A DNA stretch of 64,000 bases from Halobacterium jilantaiense (GCF_900110535.1 NZ_FOJA01000001.1:806001-870000); one strand, 5' to 3'; numbered from the stretch's first letter, positions 9,693 to 18,752 are shown. A program made the numbers and translations. The notes: generated by a model not told the origin, from the sequence alone.

Positions 9693-9837
9693 ATTTCCGG
9701 TGATTATCTCTAGTGGTAAAATAGTAAGCACGCCGCCTGGGTTACTGTTGCCACCGTTATATTTTAATATCGTTATAGTGGAGAAAAGCAGCAGATAGAA
9801 AGTTGAAATCTACCTGCATTCATCATTCTGCCAAGCA

Positions 9838-11019
9838 TTAGTCGTGATTGAATCCTGAATCGGGGTCGTCCTCGGCCTCTCTAAATTCGTCCTCGTAGCG
9901 CTCGCGCTCTTCGGTGTCGTTGGGGAGGTCGTAATGAAGGTCCTGCACTCGTGGTGAGACATCGCACCGCTGCTCAATTCCTTCTGCTGAAACGCCCCGA
10001 TTCTTTTGATCGGTGATGTAGCCCGTTCGGATGTGATGGGGCGCTCGACTACTGGGACACTTGAACGCAGCATTGTTCGTCTGCGCCGCTTCGCACTCCT
10101 GGGGATCACGGTCGTGCGGGCAGTCTAACCCGACCATGCACGGCCGCGTCCACTTGTAGGCGATTTTCTGCAGCGTTGACGCACTCATCCTCCCGTTCCC
10201 TTTCGTGAGCAACGGTTCTCTACCTGCGTCATCAGTTTCCGGCGGTCGCTGGTTTTCGAGATAATCCTGAATGATCTCCGGGACATCACCATAGAGGGTT
10301 ATCTCGCGCTCGCTACTCTCGTCGTTCTTCAGCGGCGTCGCCTGGGTGGTTTCGAACTTGAGCACTCGTTCCTCGTAATCGAAGTGCGGAACATCACGAC
10401 CAACCAATCCGCCTCGCCGCGGCCCAGACTGGCATAGCAATTCCATCGAGACATGCTCGACATCAGCGTACTCGTATTTTCGAAGGTACTCCAGGGCTGC
10501 ATTCGCTATCTCTGGGTCGAGTCGCTTCTCGTCAACACCTTCTCCTTCAGCGTAGTCTACCTCTGGGATTTCGACAGACTTCTCGAAGCGAGCGGGAGCC
10601 ATCCGGTGTTCGACTAGGTATCGGATGAACTCTCGGAAGAGATACAGATCGTCCCGCAGTGTTGCATCAGAGAGCGGGTCCTCGCGCGACAGAGACTCGT
10701 ATTTCCGCCACTTTTCGTACCGTTCGACGTCCTCACTAGTGAGATCCTCTGTTGATTCAACGCGTGCTTCCTCGGTGAGGTACGTCTGGAGGTAATTCAG
10801 CTTCCGCTTGTACTGCCCCGTCGAGTTGACTTCCTCCAGTTTTTTCTCTCGGAAATCACTGAGAACTGCGTCCATCGGACGGGATTTGAGCGAGAGCTCC
10901 GGAAACGATTCAGACATCTCGTCCACGATCGTTGAAGCGATCGCTTCGAGAAATTCCTCTGATGGATCTTCAGAGAGGCGCTGTTTCAGGAACTCTTCGT
11001 CGTCAACGGGGTCAGTCAT
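9838..11019 (-). CDS. tyrosine recombinase with Cys-rich insertion
   Basis: Protein of 393 residues, acidic. The catalytic domain has the first arginine in SGPRRGGL, the HxxR segment as HHIRTGYI and the tyrosine in LHYDLP. The Cys/His insertion between them (CMVGLDCPHDRDPQEC, then KCP) closely parallels that of the integrase at 7.9 kb, so the two share ancestry, although the N-terminal region here is longer. It lies 33 bases downstream of another recombinase on the same strand, so the two are probably co-transcribed. Confidence 0.85.
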   Translation of the reverse strand: MTDPVDDEEFLKQRLSEDPSEEFLEAIASTIVDEMSESFPELSLKSRPMDAVLSDFREKKLEEVNSTGQYKRKLNYLQTYLTEEARVESTEDLTSEDVERYEKWRKYESLSREDPLSDATLRDDLYLFREFIRYLVEHRMAPARFEKSVEIPEVDYAEGEGVDEKRLDPEIANAALEYLRKYEYADVEHVSMELLCQSGPRRGGLVGRDVPHFDYEERVLKFETTQATPLKNDESSEREITLYGDVPEIIQDYLENQRPPETDDAGREPLLTKGNGRMSASTLQKIAYKWTRPCMVGLDCPHDRDPQECEAAQTNNAAFKCPSSRAPHHIRTGYITDQKNRGVSAEGIEQRCDVSPRVQDLHYDLPNDTEERERYEDEFREAEDDPDSGFNHD

Positions 11020-11052
11020 TGGTTTATGGGCTGAGTCTGGTGTCGTGTGGTC

Positions 11053-12357
11053 TCACTCGAAGTCGTCTAGTGAACTGTCGAAGCTGATTCCATCGCTGGA
11101 ATCCGCGTAGGCGTCATCTGGGAGGACGTTCCGGATCCGATGCCTGAAGAATATCCGCCGGTACCGGTCTCGCCGCTCCTCGGTCAAATAGTAGTCGCGG
11201 ACCGACTTCAGGTCTTTTGAGCCTTGTTCCTCGGCAATTTGAGCGATCATCTCCAGTAGTTCGGTTTCCGCGTCAGCGAGGACGTTGTAGTAGGCCGACC
11301 GGCCGTGTTTCGGGGTAGCGACGTCGCCGTCTATGGTAACGTCCGCCCTTCGACAGAGATCTTTGAACTTCTCCCGTGCTTGCTTCGCACACAGGAACTC
11401 TCGGTCGGCTTTCGGGCTCGGGAAGAGGTATCCGTTCCAATCTGGTTGGCGTGCGCGCTTGTCGAGGAGAGTTGCTAGCGTCTCAAGCCCGAACAGGAGG
11501 CTGACTTCGCCTTGGCCGTTCTTTCGCTGTTCTTCCTCGAAGTTGACCACTGGGTTTTGCTGGTCGAACTGGAACTGGTCCGCGTGAATCGCGGGCAGTT
11601 CGCGGGTCCGAACACCCCACACACAGTACCCAATCACCAGCATCCGTTCTTCGTCCGTTTCAGCAGTGATCCAAAGCTGCGCAACTTGCTCGTCGTTCAG
11701 TGGAGTCGGTTCGGCATCCCAGTCCCACTTGAACTCGTCTTCGAGGTTTTCCATCGGGTCGTATTCGATGCGGCCCGATCGTTCGAGCCACTCGAAGAAC
11801 CGGTGTGCAGCACGCAGCTGCTTGAAGGCTGACTCTTTGGACCCGAGTTCCTCTCGGAGATCTTTGACAATCACTTTGAACGTCGTGTAGAGGTCCGTTT
11901 GAAGTGAGGGGTTGTTTGCGTGCGCGATGATGTCACTGTCTCCGTATTTCTCGGCAAACCGCCGCAGGACGTCGTTGAGCCGGGAGCGGTTCGTTTGCTT
12001 TGTCGAATTCTGCCACTCGCGGCATTCGACGCGGTCGTCGAGGTAGTTCTTCGCAAGGCTGATCGTGGCTACATTCTCGATGTGCCACTGGTACCCTTCT
12101 TGGCCACCGGCGGAGGTCAGGAGCACGAAGAATTCTCGCGTGCCCATGTCGTGTTTTTCGCGGAGGACCCACCTGAGATGTGAGTAGCCGTTGTCGTTCA
12201 GCCACCGCACAGCTGGGTAGTCTCTGGGTGATTTCGGCTTTTGGTTCCGCCAATCGTGGAGGATGTCATCCCCAATCTCTTGGAGGCTTTCGAGATTGTG
12301 GGTCCAGTTTCGATACTCATCGGTATCGTCTGGGTCGTCGTCTGATCGATGCGTCAT
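11053..12357 (-). CDS. tyrosine recombinase family protein
   Basis: Protein of 434 residues. The first catalytic arginine is in WGVRTRELPAI, a basic residue follows in EQRKNGQGE, then KHGRSAYYN stands where HxxR normally lies, and tyrosines in VRDYYLTEE could supply the nucleophile. The family is less typical than its neighbours and lacks the Cys-rich insertion. It is first in a two-recombinase operon. A T/A-rich element about 35 bases upstream of the ATG (near 12,390) fits a near-leaderless promoter. Confidence 0.75.
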   Translation of the reverse strand: MTHRSDDDPDDTDEYRNWTHNLESLQEIGDDILHDWRNQKPKSPRDYPAVRWLNDNGYSHLRWVLREKHDMGTREFFVLLTSAGGQEGYQWHIENVATISLAKNYLDDRVECREWQNSTKQTNRSRLNDVLRRFAEKYGDSDIIAHANNPSLQTDLYTTFKVIVKDLREELGSKESAFKQLRAAHRFFEWLERSGRIEYDPMENLEDEFKWDWDAEPTPLNDEQVAQLWITAETDEERMLVIGYCVWGVRTRELPAIHADQFQFDQQNPVVNFEEEQRKNGQGEVSLLFGLETLATLLDKRARQPDWNGYLFPSPKADREFLCAKQAREKFKDLCRRADVTIDGDVATPKHGRSAYYNVLADAETELLEMIAQIAEEQGSKDLKSVRDYYLTEERRDRYRRIFFRHRIRNVLPDDAYADSSDGISFDSSLDDFE

Positions 12358-12803
12358 ATCTCCCCATAAGACAGGGATAGGGATAATAATTACCAGTTAG
12401 CAAATATGTTACTGTAGGGATATTGTGTAGGTAGTAAGAGTGTGTGTCTAGCAAATTTTCTAATCACACCACACCGCCCCCTGGTGGTTCCGCTGAGAGG
12501 ATGACCCCGGCACACAATCCGACCGGTAACCACCATTGACCAGAATCATACGAAATCAATCATATTTGCTCACCTCGGTGTCGTTCTCTGTCACGCACGT
12601 CTCTTCACCCACCACAAAATCTACGTCCTATCCCCCAATCTCACCAAGCATCAGAATCGCCCGTGTGTAATCAAGTGTGAGTAACCACTCGCCGTCCCGC
12701 GTTTTCCAAACCCTACATGTCACACCCCAATATACTAGGCGAAGTGACCATTCCAAAAACTACCGGACTCGAATATGCCTCACAAAATCCCCAACGCGAA
12801 GCC
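12358..12803. other. AT-richer intergenic region
   Basis: 446 bases without a convincing gene between a recombinase start and a hypothetical gene end. It holds the promoter of the recombinase operon at its left end. No direct repeat, tRNA or insertion sequence was recognised; the right end leads into two small hairpins. Confidence 0.5.
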
Positions 12804-12832
12804 GCCCACTAGCGGTGGGGGACGACTCGTCC
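12804..12832 (-). terminator. twin hairpin after hypothetical gene
   Basis: Two adjacent perfect stems: CCCAC/GTGGG with loop TAGCG (12805-12819) and GGACGA/TCGTCC with a one-base loop (12820-12832). They lie within 6 bases of the stop of the minus-strand gene ending at 12,838, so a 3'-end or termination role fits. A remnant of an IS200/IS605 end is an alternative, but no transposase is present. Confidence 0.35.
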
Positions 12833-12837
12833 ACGGC

Positions 12838-13383
12838 CTAAATTGAGTTTGTGTGGTGATGGATCGACTCGACCTGTTCCGTTCCGCCACCATCCTCGAC
12901 CTCGCGGAGTTCACGATCCACGTTCGGTAACAGTCCGTGATCATACTCCCGTGCCGGGTACACCGACACGCACGTCGCGTCTAACTCAGCAGACCCGCCC
13001 GTGTACACAGGCTTCAACACGACCTCTCCACGAGTCAGTCGCTCGTACACTGAATCAGGGAGCTCAGAAATAATCGTCACTCGCGCACCATCCACATCGC
13101 CAGCCGCTAACGCGTCGTTGCTGACACCTGCAAGCCGACACGCCCCTACCAATTCCAAGGAGGGCCGATCTACAGTATCGCTTCCCAGCACTGCTTTGTC
13201 GTGTTTCTCGTGGTAGTACCATGCGACCTTCGCACCACGCGCGGTATCGGTTCTGGAGCTTTGGAACCCAACTTCAGTAACGAATGCTGCTGGCAACTGG
13301 AATTGATTATGCTCGGATACTGACCGTCGCTTCTGCGACGGTAGCACGTCGTCATTCTGGGTCTGTTCTTTTGATTCTGGCAT
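12838..13383 (-). CDS. hypothetical protein
   Basis: Protein of 181 residues, soluble, no recognised domain. After a polar N-terminus comes a segment FQLPAAFVTEVGF that loosely recalls swapped-hairpin DNA-binding folds, too weak for a call. The C-terminus is His/Asp-rich. It stands alone between recombinase genes, with a T/A-rich box 28-37 bases before the ATG consistent with leaderless transcription. Confidence 0.55.
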   Translation of the reverse strand: MPESKEQTQNDDVLPSQKRRSVSEHNQFQLPAAFVTEVGFQSSRTDTARGAKVAWYYHEKHDKAVLGSDTVDRPSLELVGACRLAGVSNDALAAGDVDGARVTIISELPDSVYERLTRGEVVLKPVYTGGSAELDATCVSVYPAREYDHGLLPNVDRELREVEDGGGTEQVESIHHHTNSI

Positions 13384-13410
13384 CAGTTCAAACCCCGTAA
13401 ATGAAACGGG

Positions 13411-13420
13411 TACTTAAGAA
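13411..13420 (-). promoter_or_regulatory. probable TATA promoter
   Basis: On the minus strand the element TTCTTAAGTA lies 28-37 bases before the ATG at 13,383. Transcription starting about 25 bases downstream would begin just before the start codon, the usual leaderless pattern of haloarchaea. The rest of 13,384-13,690 (307 bases) shows no gene; its right end carries the ribosome site of the next gene. Confidence 0.4.
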
Positions 13421-13690
13421 CCCTCGCCGGTCAGACCCAACACCACCTCGTTACAGCAAATCCAGTCAGAGCGAAAGTCGATCCCATGCAGCCCGTCTGC
13501 GGACGTCAATCCCGCCTCCACAAACGCCAATCGGACTTATGTCATGGCCGGTCGTACTCTCCCCCATGCCTGGCGAGGCGTATCGCTCCCGGGAGAACAC
13601 AGGCAATCCAGCAGGTCCCAGATGGGTGCTGAGTGACCACTGGGTGTTCAGCTCCCATGCGAAATCAACCAATGTTCACGGAGGTGCGGG

Positions 13691-14605
13691 ATGACTGGTC
13701 GCTCAGGGGGCTTCGGCGACCACTCTCTGAAAACTCTTGAGGAGTCCAGGAAGACATACCTACAATCGCTTCGAGTGAGCACCGCGGACGCTACGTTCTT
13801 CTCTCACCAGAATGCGCTCCGGAAATTCTTCAGTTGGTACTCTCCGACCGCGAATAAGCCCGATTCACCTGGAAACACTCTCGCCGAATTCGCCAAACAT
13901 CTGCTCACCACGCTTGGCCAAAGCGTCGACACAGTAGCCGGTCACATTCACTCGCTGTTGAACTTCCTCGCGTTCCATCACCAGTCGAGTCCAGACGAAC
14001 TCCGTGTACGGCTTTTCTCCGAAATCCAACTCCTATCATGCCCAGAATCTGCCAAAGAATCCCTAAGCAAAGAGTTCGGTTTCCAGGCTGGTTCGGAGAT
14101 TACACGCTCTGTTGATGCACTTCGAGCATATCTCCGCCAGCGACAGTACGGCACCCGAACCCACGCGTACGTCGAACTCATTCTCGCAGCCAGAGCGCGT
14201 CCAACACAAATCCGACTCCTCAATCGTTCAGACCTCCACCTCGATGAACAGACCGCATCAATCCCTCTCTCTGAGACGTACCTTATCGCCGCAACCGGCC
14301 TCCACAACGAGCAAACTGTTGACCTTCCGCCTGATCTCACGAACGTTCTTGAGACCTATATCGAGCACGAACGAAAAACTCCCTCCCAGTCCGGCTGCCA
14401 GCCACTCTTCACTACGATCCACGGCCGCGCAAGTGTCGGCACGCTTCGACGCAGTGTCAAGCTCGCAAGCGAGAAAGCACGCGACTACCACTGCGCCACA
14501 CGTGAAACGAATCCAGATGACCGGTCCCCTGTTGACTCGGTCACAGCAGTCGTTCCGAGCGACATCTACCGGGTCGCTCTCAGCGATGTTGAGAATACCT
14601 CATGA
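13691..14605 (+). CDS. tyrosine recombinase-like protein without catalytic C-terminus
   Basis: Protein of 304 residues with a core-binding-like N-terminal domain (about 15-120) and a recombinase-like catalytic fold start, where ARARPTQIRLL matches the first Arg motif. HxxR and the tyrosine nucleophile cannot be found: the C-terminus ends about where HxxR should start. A strong Shine-Dalgarno sequence, GGAGGTG, lies six bases before the ATG. Its stop overlaps the start of the next recombinase by 4 bases (ATGA), so the two are translationally coupled. It may be an accessory subunit, or a truncated gene. Confidence 0.7.
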   Translation: MTGRSGGFGDHSLKTLEESRKTYLQSLRVSTADATFFSHQNALRKFFSWYSPTANKPDSPGNTLAEFAKHLLTTLGQSVDTVAGHIHSLLNFLAFHHQSSPDELRVRLFSEIQLLSCPESAKESLSKEFGFQAGSEITRSVDALRAYLRQRQYGTRTHAYVELILAARARPTQIRLLNRSDLHLDEQTASIPLSETYLIAATGLHNEQTVDLPPDLTNVLETYIEHERKTPSQSGCQPLFTTIHGRASVGTLRRSVKLASEKARDYHCATRETNPDDRSPVDSVTAVVPSDIYRVALSDVENTS

Positions 14606-15717
14606 CCGAGCAGTTAGCCAAGTTACTAGCGGAAACCGACGATCCACAAGCCATCAAAGAACTCCTCGAATACGCTGACAACGACCAAACGACGCCCCCT
14701 TCAGCGCAAGACCGGGCGACACTCCAAGAGTTGTGCGAGCGATTCGTCTCCCGTCGCCAGGACCGAAGTCCGGCAACCCGTGCGCAGTACAAACGCACCA
14801 TCCCACCCTTCATCGCCTTCGCTACAAGCCACGAAGTCACCACTCCAGCAGGAATCTCACCAGACCTCCTCGACCAATACATCGACGCCCTCCAAGCGAC
14901 TCACGACTCTGACGCGACGATCCTCACCCACACGAAGAACGTCCGTGGGTGGCTGCGCTGGCTCAACAAACGCGGCCACTGTCCAGAACGAGTCTACCGC
15001 ATCCTCGACAAGGACGAACTTGGGCTCGAACCAAGCGCACGCGACGAGGCGCTCCCCACCACCGTAGCCAACACGATTCTCGAACGACTCCGCCAGCAAC
15101 GCCAAGGTTCCCTCAAGCACGCCGTGCTCGAACTGCTCTGGAACGCCGCCCTCCGAATCGGTGGCCTCCACTCACTCGACCTCCAAGATTTCGACCCAGA
15201 AAACAACGAACTCCGTGTCCGTCACCGTCCCGAGCAGGGTACACGATTAAAGAATGGCAGCCAGAATCACGGACGCGGCGGCGACGGCGAACGCAACATC
15301 CTCCTCGACGATGCTGCCACTCGAACGCTCGACCTCTACACGCAGTACGAGCGCACCGACATCACAGAACCCCATGGCCGCGACCCGCTGTTCACGACTA
15401 GCCAGGGTCGAGCATCCCAGTCAACGCTTCGCCGAACCGTCTACGAGGCAACGAGCTGCCGCTGGCATCCTACGGACCCGGATCCGCCAGACTGTAACGG
15501 AGATTGTGACCCGGACGCGGCCGTGTGTCCGTATTCGTACTATCCCCATGCGATTCGACGCGGGGCAATCGTTCACCACCTGAGTGGTGGCCTCCGTCCT
15601 GATCTCGCCAGCCAACGATTCGACGTCTCAATTCAGACTCTCGAAAAGCACTACGACCCACGCTCGAAACGCCGTCGGCGCAAGGACCGTGCCGACTCTG
15701 TTCGTGACGCCTGGTAA
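14602..15717 (+). CDS. tyrosine recombinase
   Basis: Protein of 371 residues with complete catalytic motifs: ALRIGGLHSL (first Arg), HAIRRGAI (HxxR) and LEKHYDPR (tyrosine). A Cys-rich insertion (CRWHPTDPDPPDC, GDCDPDAAVCP) sits just before HxxR, in the same place as in the recombinases at 7.9 and 9.8 kb but with different spacing. It is coupled by overlap to the catalytically incomplete recombinase upstream, suggesting a heteromeric recombinase. Confidence 0.87.
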   Translation: MTEQLAKLLAETDDPQAIKELLEYADNDQTTPPSAQDRATLQELCERFVSRRQDRSPATRAQYKRTIPPFIAFATSHEVTTPAGISPDLLDQYIDALQATHDSDATILTHTKNVRGWLRWLNKRGHCPERVYRILDKDELGLEPSARDEALPTTVANTILERLRQQRQGSLKHAVLELLWNAALRIGGLHSLDLQDFDPENNELRVRHRPEQGTRLKNGSQNHGRGGDGERNILLDDAATRTLDLYTQYERTDITEPHGRDPLFTTSQGRASQSTLRRTVYEATSCRWHPTDPDPPDCNGDCDPDAAVCPYSYYPHAIRRGAIVHHLSGGLRPDLASQRFDVSIQTLEKHYDPRSKRRRRKDRADSVRDAW

Positions 15718-15904
15718 TCATCGGTCTTAGAGTACCACCTAGTGGACGTTCTACTACGGACTCACGGGCGGCACTAAGATTGACTGTGACGACCTCCAGT
15801 CGGTCTCCTGCGCCTAGTGACACACGCACCCCAGCGGCACCACCTCTCGTTTGGCTACGAGTTTATAGCCACTGTCCAACCCCGGTTGAACGCCAGAATA
15901 TGCA

Positions 15905-16813
15905 TTATACGACTTCCACAAGTTGATTCGCTAATGCTTCGAGTTCGCCCGTTTCGTCGATCGCTGATAGCCACCCGCTGGGAAGCTGCGATGCTCCAAA
16001 TCGTGCTCCCGAGACTGCACCGGCAACAGCACCAATCGTATCGGTGTCTCCGCCGCGATTGACTGCAGTGACGATTGCCTCTTCAGCACTGTCTGCCGAG
16101 AGCCCGTCGTGGAGCGCCGTCTGCAGTGAGTGGACCACGTAGCCTGACGTCTCCAACGTGTCGGGTGTCTCGCCACGAGTGAGCGGTCGCAGCGCGGCCA
16201 TCAACTCGTCAGGGGTGTCCGAGCCAACGTATTCGAGGGCATCCTGCAGCGGCGCATCTGCGTCTTCAAGCAAGCCAGCCACGGTGAGGTTCAGAATCGA
16301 GCAGCCATCGGTACACCGCGGGTCAGCGTGCGTAATCCGCGAGGACTGCCGACTCACCTCGACGAGTCGCTCCCAGTCGGTCGCGTACGGGATGGCGAGC
16401 GGTGGACACCGCATCACGCTCCCGTTGCCCGCATTCTGTCCCTCTGGACTCTCCTCCCACACGTGCTGGCCGGCTTCGTCCCACTGGTCGCCGTGTTTGA
16501 GGCGGCTCAGCGACTTCATCGTCATCCGGCCGATGTCGAACGGGTCACTATCGTACCACGCAACGAATCGGTCCGCGATGTCCCCGGGGTCGAAGTCCTG
16601 CTGTTCGACGAGACTCCGCGCGATACACAGGGCTTGCTCGGTGTCGTCCGTAATTGTCCCCGCAGGCTGGTTCCACGTCCCCTGCCCAACCATCTCAGTC
16701 AGCCGGCCATGTTCCGCTTCAATCTGTGCTGGCGACGAGAACTCAACCGGCCGACCTAACGCATCTCCACACGCTAACCCGAGAAGGACGCCACGGGCGC
16801 GATCCGAATCCAT
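15905..16813 (-). CDS. ADP-ribosylglycohydrolase family protein
   Basis: Protein of 302 residues. It begins with RARGVLLGLACGDALG, followed by TDDTEQA (metal-binding Thr-Asp-Asp), GNGSVMR and, near the C-terminus, NRGGDTDTIGAVAGA, the hallmark Asp-containing segments of the DraG/ARH fold. The family removes ADP-ribose from proteins or nucleic acids using two magnesium ions. In an island it could be an antitoxin for an ADP-ribosyltransferase or a counter to viral ADP-ribosylation, but no partner transferase is recognisable next to it. Confidence 0.9.
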   Translation of the reverse strand: MDSDRARGVLLGLACGDALGRPVEFSSPAQIEAEHGRLTEMVGQGTWNQPAGTITDDTEQALCIARSLVEQQDFDPGDIADRFVAWYDSDPFDIGRMTMKSLSRLKHGDQWDEAGQHVWEESPEGQNAGNGSVMRCPPLAIPYATDWERLVEVSRQSSRITHADPRCTDGCSILNLTVAGLLEDADAPLQDALEYVGSDTPDELMAALRPLTRGETPDTLETSGYVVHSLQTALHDGLSADSAEEAIVTAVNRGGDTDTIGAVAGAVSGARFGASQLPSGWLSAIDETGELEALANQLVEVV

Positions 16814-16856
16814 ACGTCACTCAACAACGACCGCTGAGAAAAACATCGGGCATCAG

Positions 16857-17126
16857 TCACTCGCTGGGCCTCATTCCGGTCCGGAGATTCTCCCGATACT
16901 CCGCCCACGCCTGGTACATCTCCACTCGTTCCTCCTCGGTCATTGTGTCATGTTCGTCCTCGTCGTAGAACGGGAGGTCGTCTTTTTCAGGCATCGCCAT
17001 CACCCGCGAAAGCGGGTAGAGCTGCTCGTAGTAGTGCTCCAACACCCAGTCTTCACCGTGCTCGTCGACAGCCTTCTGGATGTACGGGGTGGCCTCTGGA
17101 TAGTCGTCCGCGAGTGTCTCAGTCAT
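16857..17126 (-). CDS. small acidic hypothetical protein
   Basis: Protein of 89 residues, rich in Glu, Asp and Tyr, predicted helical, no recognised domain. It lies 43 bases upstream of the ADP-ribosylglycohydrolase on the same strand and may be its operon partner. Function unknown. Confidence 0.55.
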   Translation of the reverse strand: MTETLADDYPEATPYIQKAVDEHGEDWVLEHYYEQLYPLSRVMAMPEKDDLPFYDEDEHDTMTEEERVEMYQAWAEYRENLRTGMRPSE

Positions 17127-17179
17127 TGGTCCTCATGTGCTGCTGGGTCGGGTTGCTTTCGTGCGTGTACGGGGGCGGC

Positions 17180-17536
17180 TCAAGCGGTTGTGAATTCCGT
17201 GAGCGAGTGGTTCGAGCTGTCACTGTTCCACTTGCCGATCTGGATGAGCCCGAACGTGTCGAGGGGCGCGTCAAGCTCGTCAGCGATCTGGGTTTGGATT
17301 GTAGTGGGGAGACTGTCGATGGGGATCGCGGTGAGCGCGTGCTGGGTGAGGAAGTAACTGGTTGCGAGACTCGTCGGGGCGATGACGATGACGTTCGCGC
17401 CATCGATATCGTCGAGTGCGAACTGGGCATCTCGGTACTGGAGGATGGTTGCATCGAGTTCGTCGATGGGGAACAGACAGCCGGCGGCACCGTATTCGAT
17501 ACTCGCCCCGGCCGACCCGAAATGCCCTTTGAGCAT
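17180..17536 (-). CDS. hypothetical protein
   Basis: Protein of 118 residues with alternating hydrophobic segments, no recognised family. It diverges from the CBS-HEPN-like gene. Its start codon is part of one copy of a repeated element (GAGCAT/ATGCTC) that also forms an inverted repeat about 20 bases upstream, suggesting autoregulation. Function unknown. Confidence 0.5.
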   Translation of the reverse strand: MLKGHFGSAGASIEYGAAGCLFPIDELDATILQYRDAQFALDDIDGANVIVIAPTSLATSYFLTQHALTAIPIDSLPTTIQTQIADELDAPLDTFGLIQIGKWNSDSSNHSLTEFTTA

Positions 17537-17567
17537 AATTAGATACAGATATATGCTCTATGAGCAT
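17531..17567. promoter_or_regulatory. inverted-repeat operator candidate
   Basis: The hexamer GAGCAT occurs at 17531-17536 and 17562-17567 and its complement ATGCTC at 17553-17558; the last two form a perfect 6-bp inverted repeat with a 3-base spacer. A TATA-like run (GATATATG) lies between them. The layout, between divergent genes and overlapping one start codon, fits a repressor site. Confidence 0.4.
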
Positions 17568-17644
17568 TAGTTTTGTGGTGGTGATAGCTCCGACCCATAT
17601 CTGGCGACCCTATTTTGAAGATGCCACCCTCCGCAGCGGTCAAT

Positions 17645-18502
17645 ATGCCCCGTGATCTCTACGACTGCACTGCAGCCGAGCTCGCCACCCACTCTGTTGA
17701 GCACCTCCAACGCGACACGCCACCACACATCGCTGCCGAATGGCTCGCGGAGAACGGTTATGACGCCGCGCCCATCTACAGCGACGACGACCCAGTCGGC
17801 TTCATCCACAAAGACGACGTCACGACCGACGACGACGGCGACACCCTCGACGCGCATCTCACACCGCTCACAATCGACCACCTGATCAGCGGCGACACCC
17901 AGTTCACCGACGTCCTGTCTGCCCTCATCGAGCAACCAGTCTACTTTCTCGGCGGCCACAACCACGTCACCGGTATCCTCACCCGTGCCGACCTAAACAC
18001 CGCTCCCGCCCGCATCTACCTCTTCGACCGCATCACGTACCTCGAAGAACACCTCCGCGAACTCATCCTCGACACGAAACCCGACTGGAAAACCACACCC
18101 GTCACCGCAGCCGAACTCGACGACATCGAAGCCCGCTACGAAGACGCACAGGCCGCCAACGTCGCCTTAGACGAACTCCACTACGCCCAATTCTCCACAC
18201 TCGAAACCATCGTCACCAGCGTCGAAGCCTGCTGGGAAGCCTGCGAGTTCTCGACGAAAGGCGCTGCAGACACACGACTCCACGAAATCACCGAACTCCG
18301 CAACGACGTCGCCCACGCAAACCTCCTCGTCGAAAACACCGACAGCAACGACTTCCTCACCACCGGCCGCACCACAGAAAACCTCCACAACACACTCGAA
18401 ACCATCAACAACGTCCTCACAGCCCTCCAAGACCACGGGTATAACCCAAGCACTACACCCACAGATACCTCGCCCACCCCCGGACCTCACCCGCATTCGT
18501 AG
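17645..18502 (+). CDS. CBS-domain protein with HEPN-like C-terminus
   Basis: Protein of 285 residues. The first half (about 1-115) reads as a CBS pair (VEHLQRDTPPHIAAEWLAE, then PVGFIHKDD, then HVTGILTRADL), a fold that usually binds adenine nucleotides. The second half is helical and contains ELRNDVAHANLL, an Rx4H motif as in HEPN RNases. This suggests a nucleotide-gated HEPN, but the HEPN call rests on one motif. The ATG at 17,645 starts at the CBS domain; two in-frame starts 24-30 bases upstream are possible. Confidence 0.7.
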   Translation: MPRDLYDCTAAELATHSVEHLQRDTPPHIAAEWLAENGYDAAPIYSDDDPVGFIHKDDVTTDDDGDTLDAHLTPLTIDHLISGDTQFTDVLSALIEQPVYFLGGHNHVTGILTRADLNTAPARIYLFDRITYLEEHLRELILDTKPDWKTTPVTAAELDDIEARYEDAQAANVALDELHYAQFSTLETIVTSVEACWEACEFSTKGAADTRLHEITELRNDVAHANLLVENTDSNDFLTTGRTTENLHNTLETINNVLTALQDHGYNPSTTPTDTSPTPGPHPHS

Positions 18503-18653
18503 TGCCTCCATTTACAACCGATATCCAAACCCATCTCATCATCGTCCGGCAGGAAACTCTCGACAGACGCCGTCATCACCAACTACGAACACGTAGGGCA
18601 CGGTCGGTCACGCGCGAGCGGTGTGATGTGTCCGCGATGGTGCCTGAGTTCTA

Positions 18654-18709
18654 TCTAGGAGCGAGTCTAGGAGTGCGTCTAGGAGCGATAATCTAGGACG
18701 GTTCTAGGG
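18654..18709. repeat. iteron-like TCTAGG repeats
   Basis: Five copies of TCTAGG(A/G) in one orientation begin at 18654, 18666, 18678, 18692 and 18703, spaced 12, 12, 14 and 11 bases, close to one helical turn. They end 44 bases before the start of the small zinc-finger gene at 18,753, just ahead of its TATA-like element (GATTTATTGA, about 18,721). A regulator binding site, or a remnant of a replication origin, would look like this. Confidence 0.55.
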
Positions 18710-18752
18710 TTTGGTGCCGGGATTTATTGATTCTGTGTTGGAACGTGGAGGT

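Noticed and set aside
12804-12832. IS200/IS605 right-end or omega RNA
   Set aside because: The hairpins are suggestive, but no TnpA or TnpB gene or remnant is adjacent; a gene 3' end fits as well.
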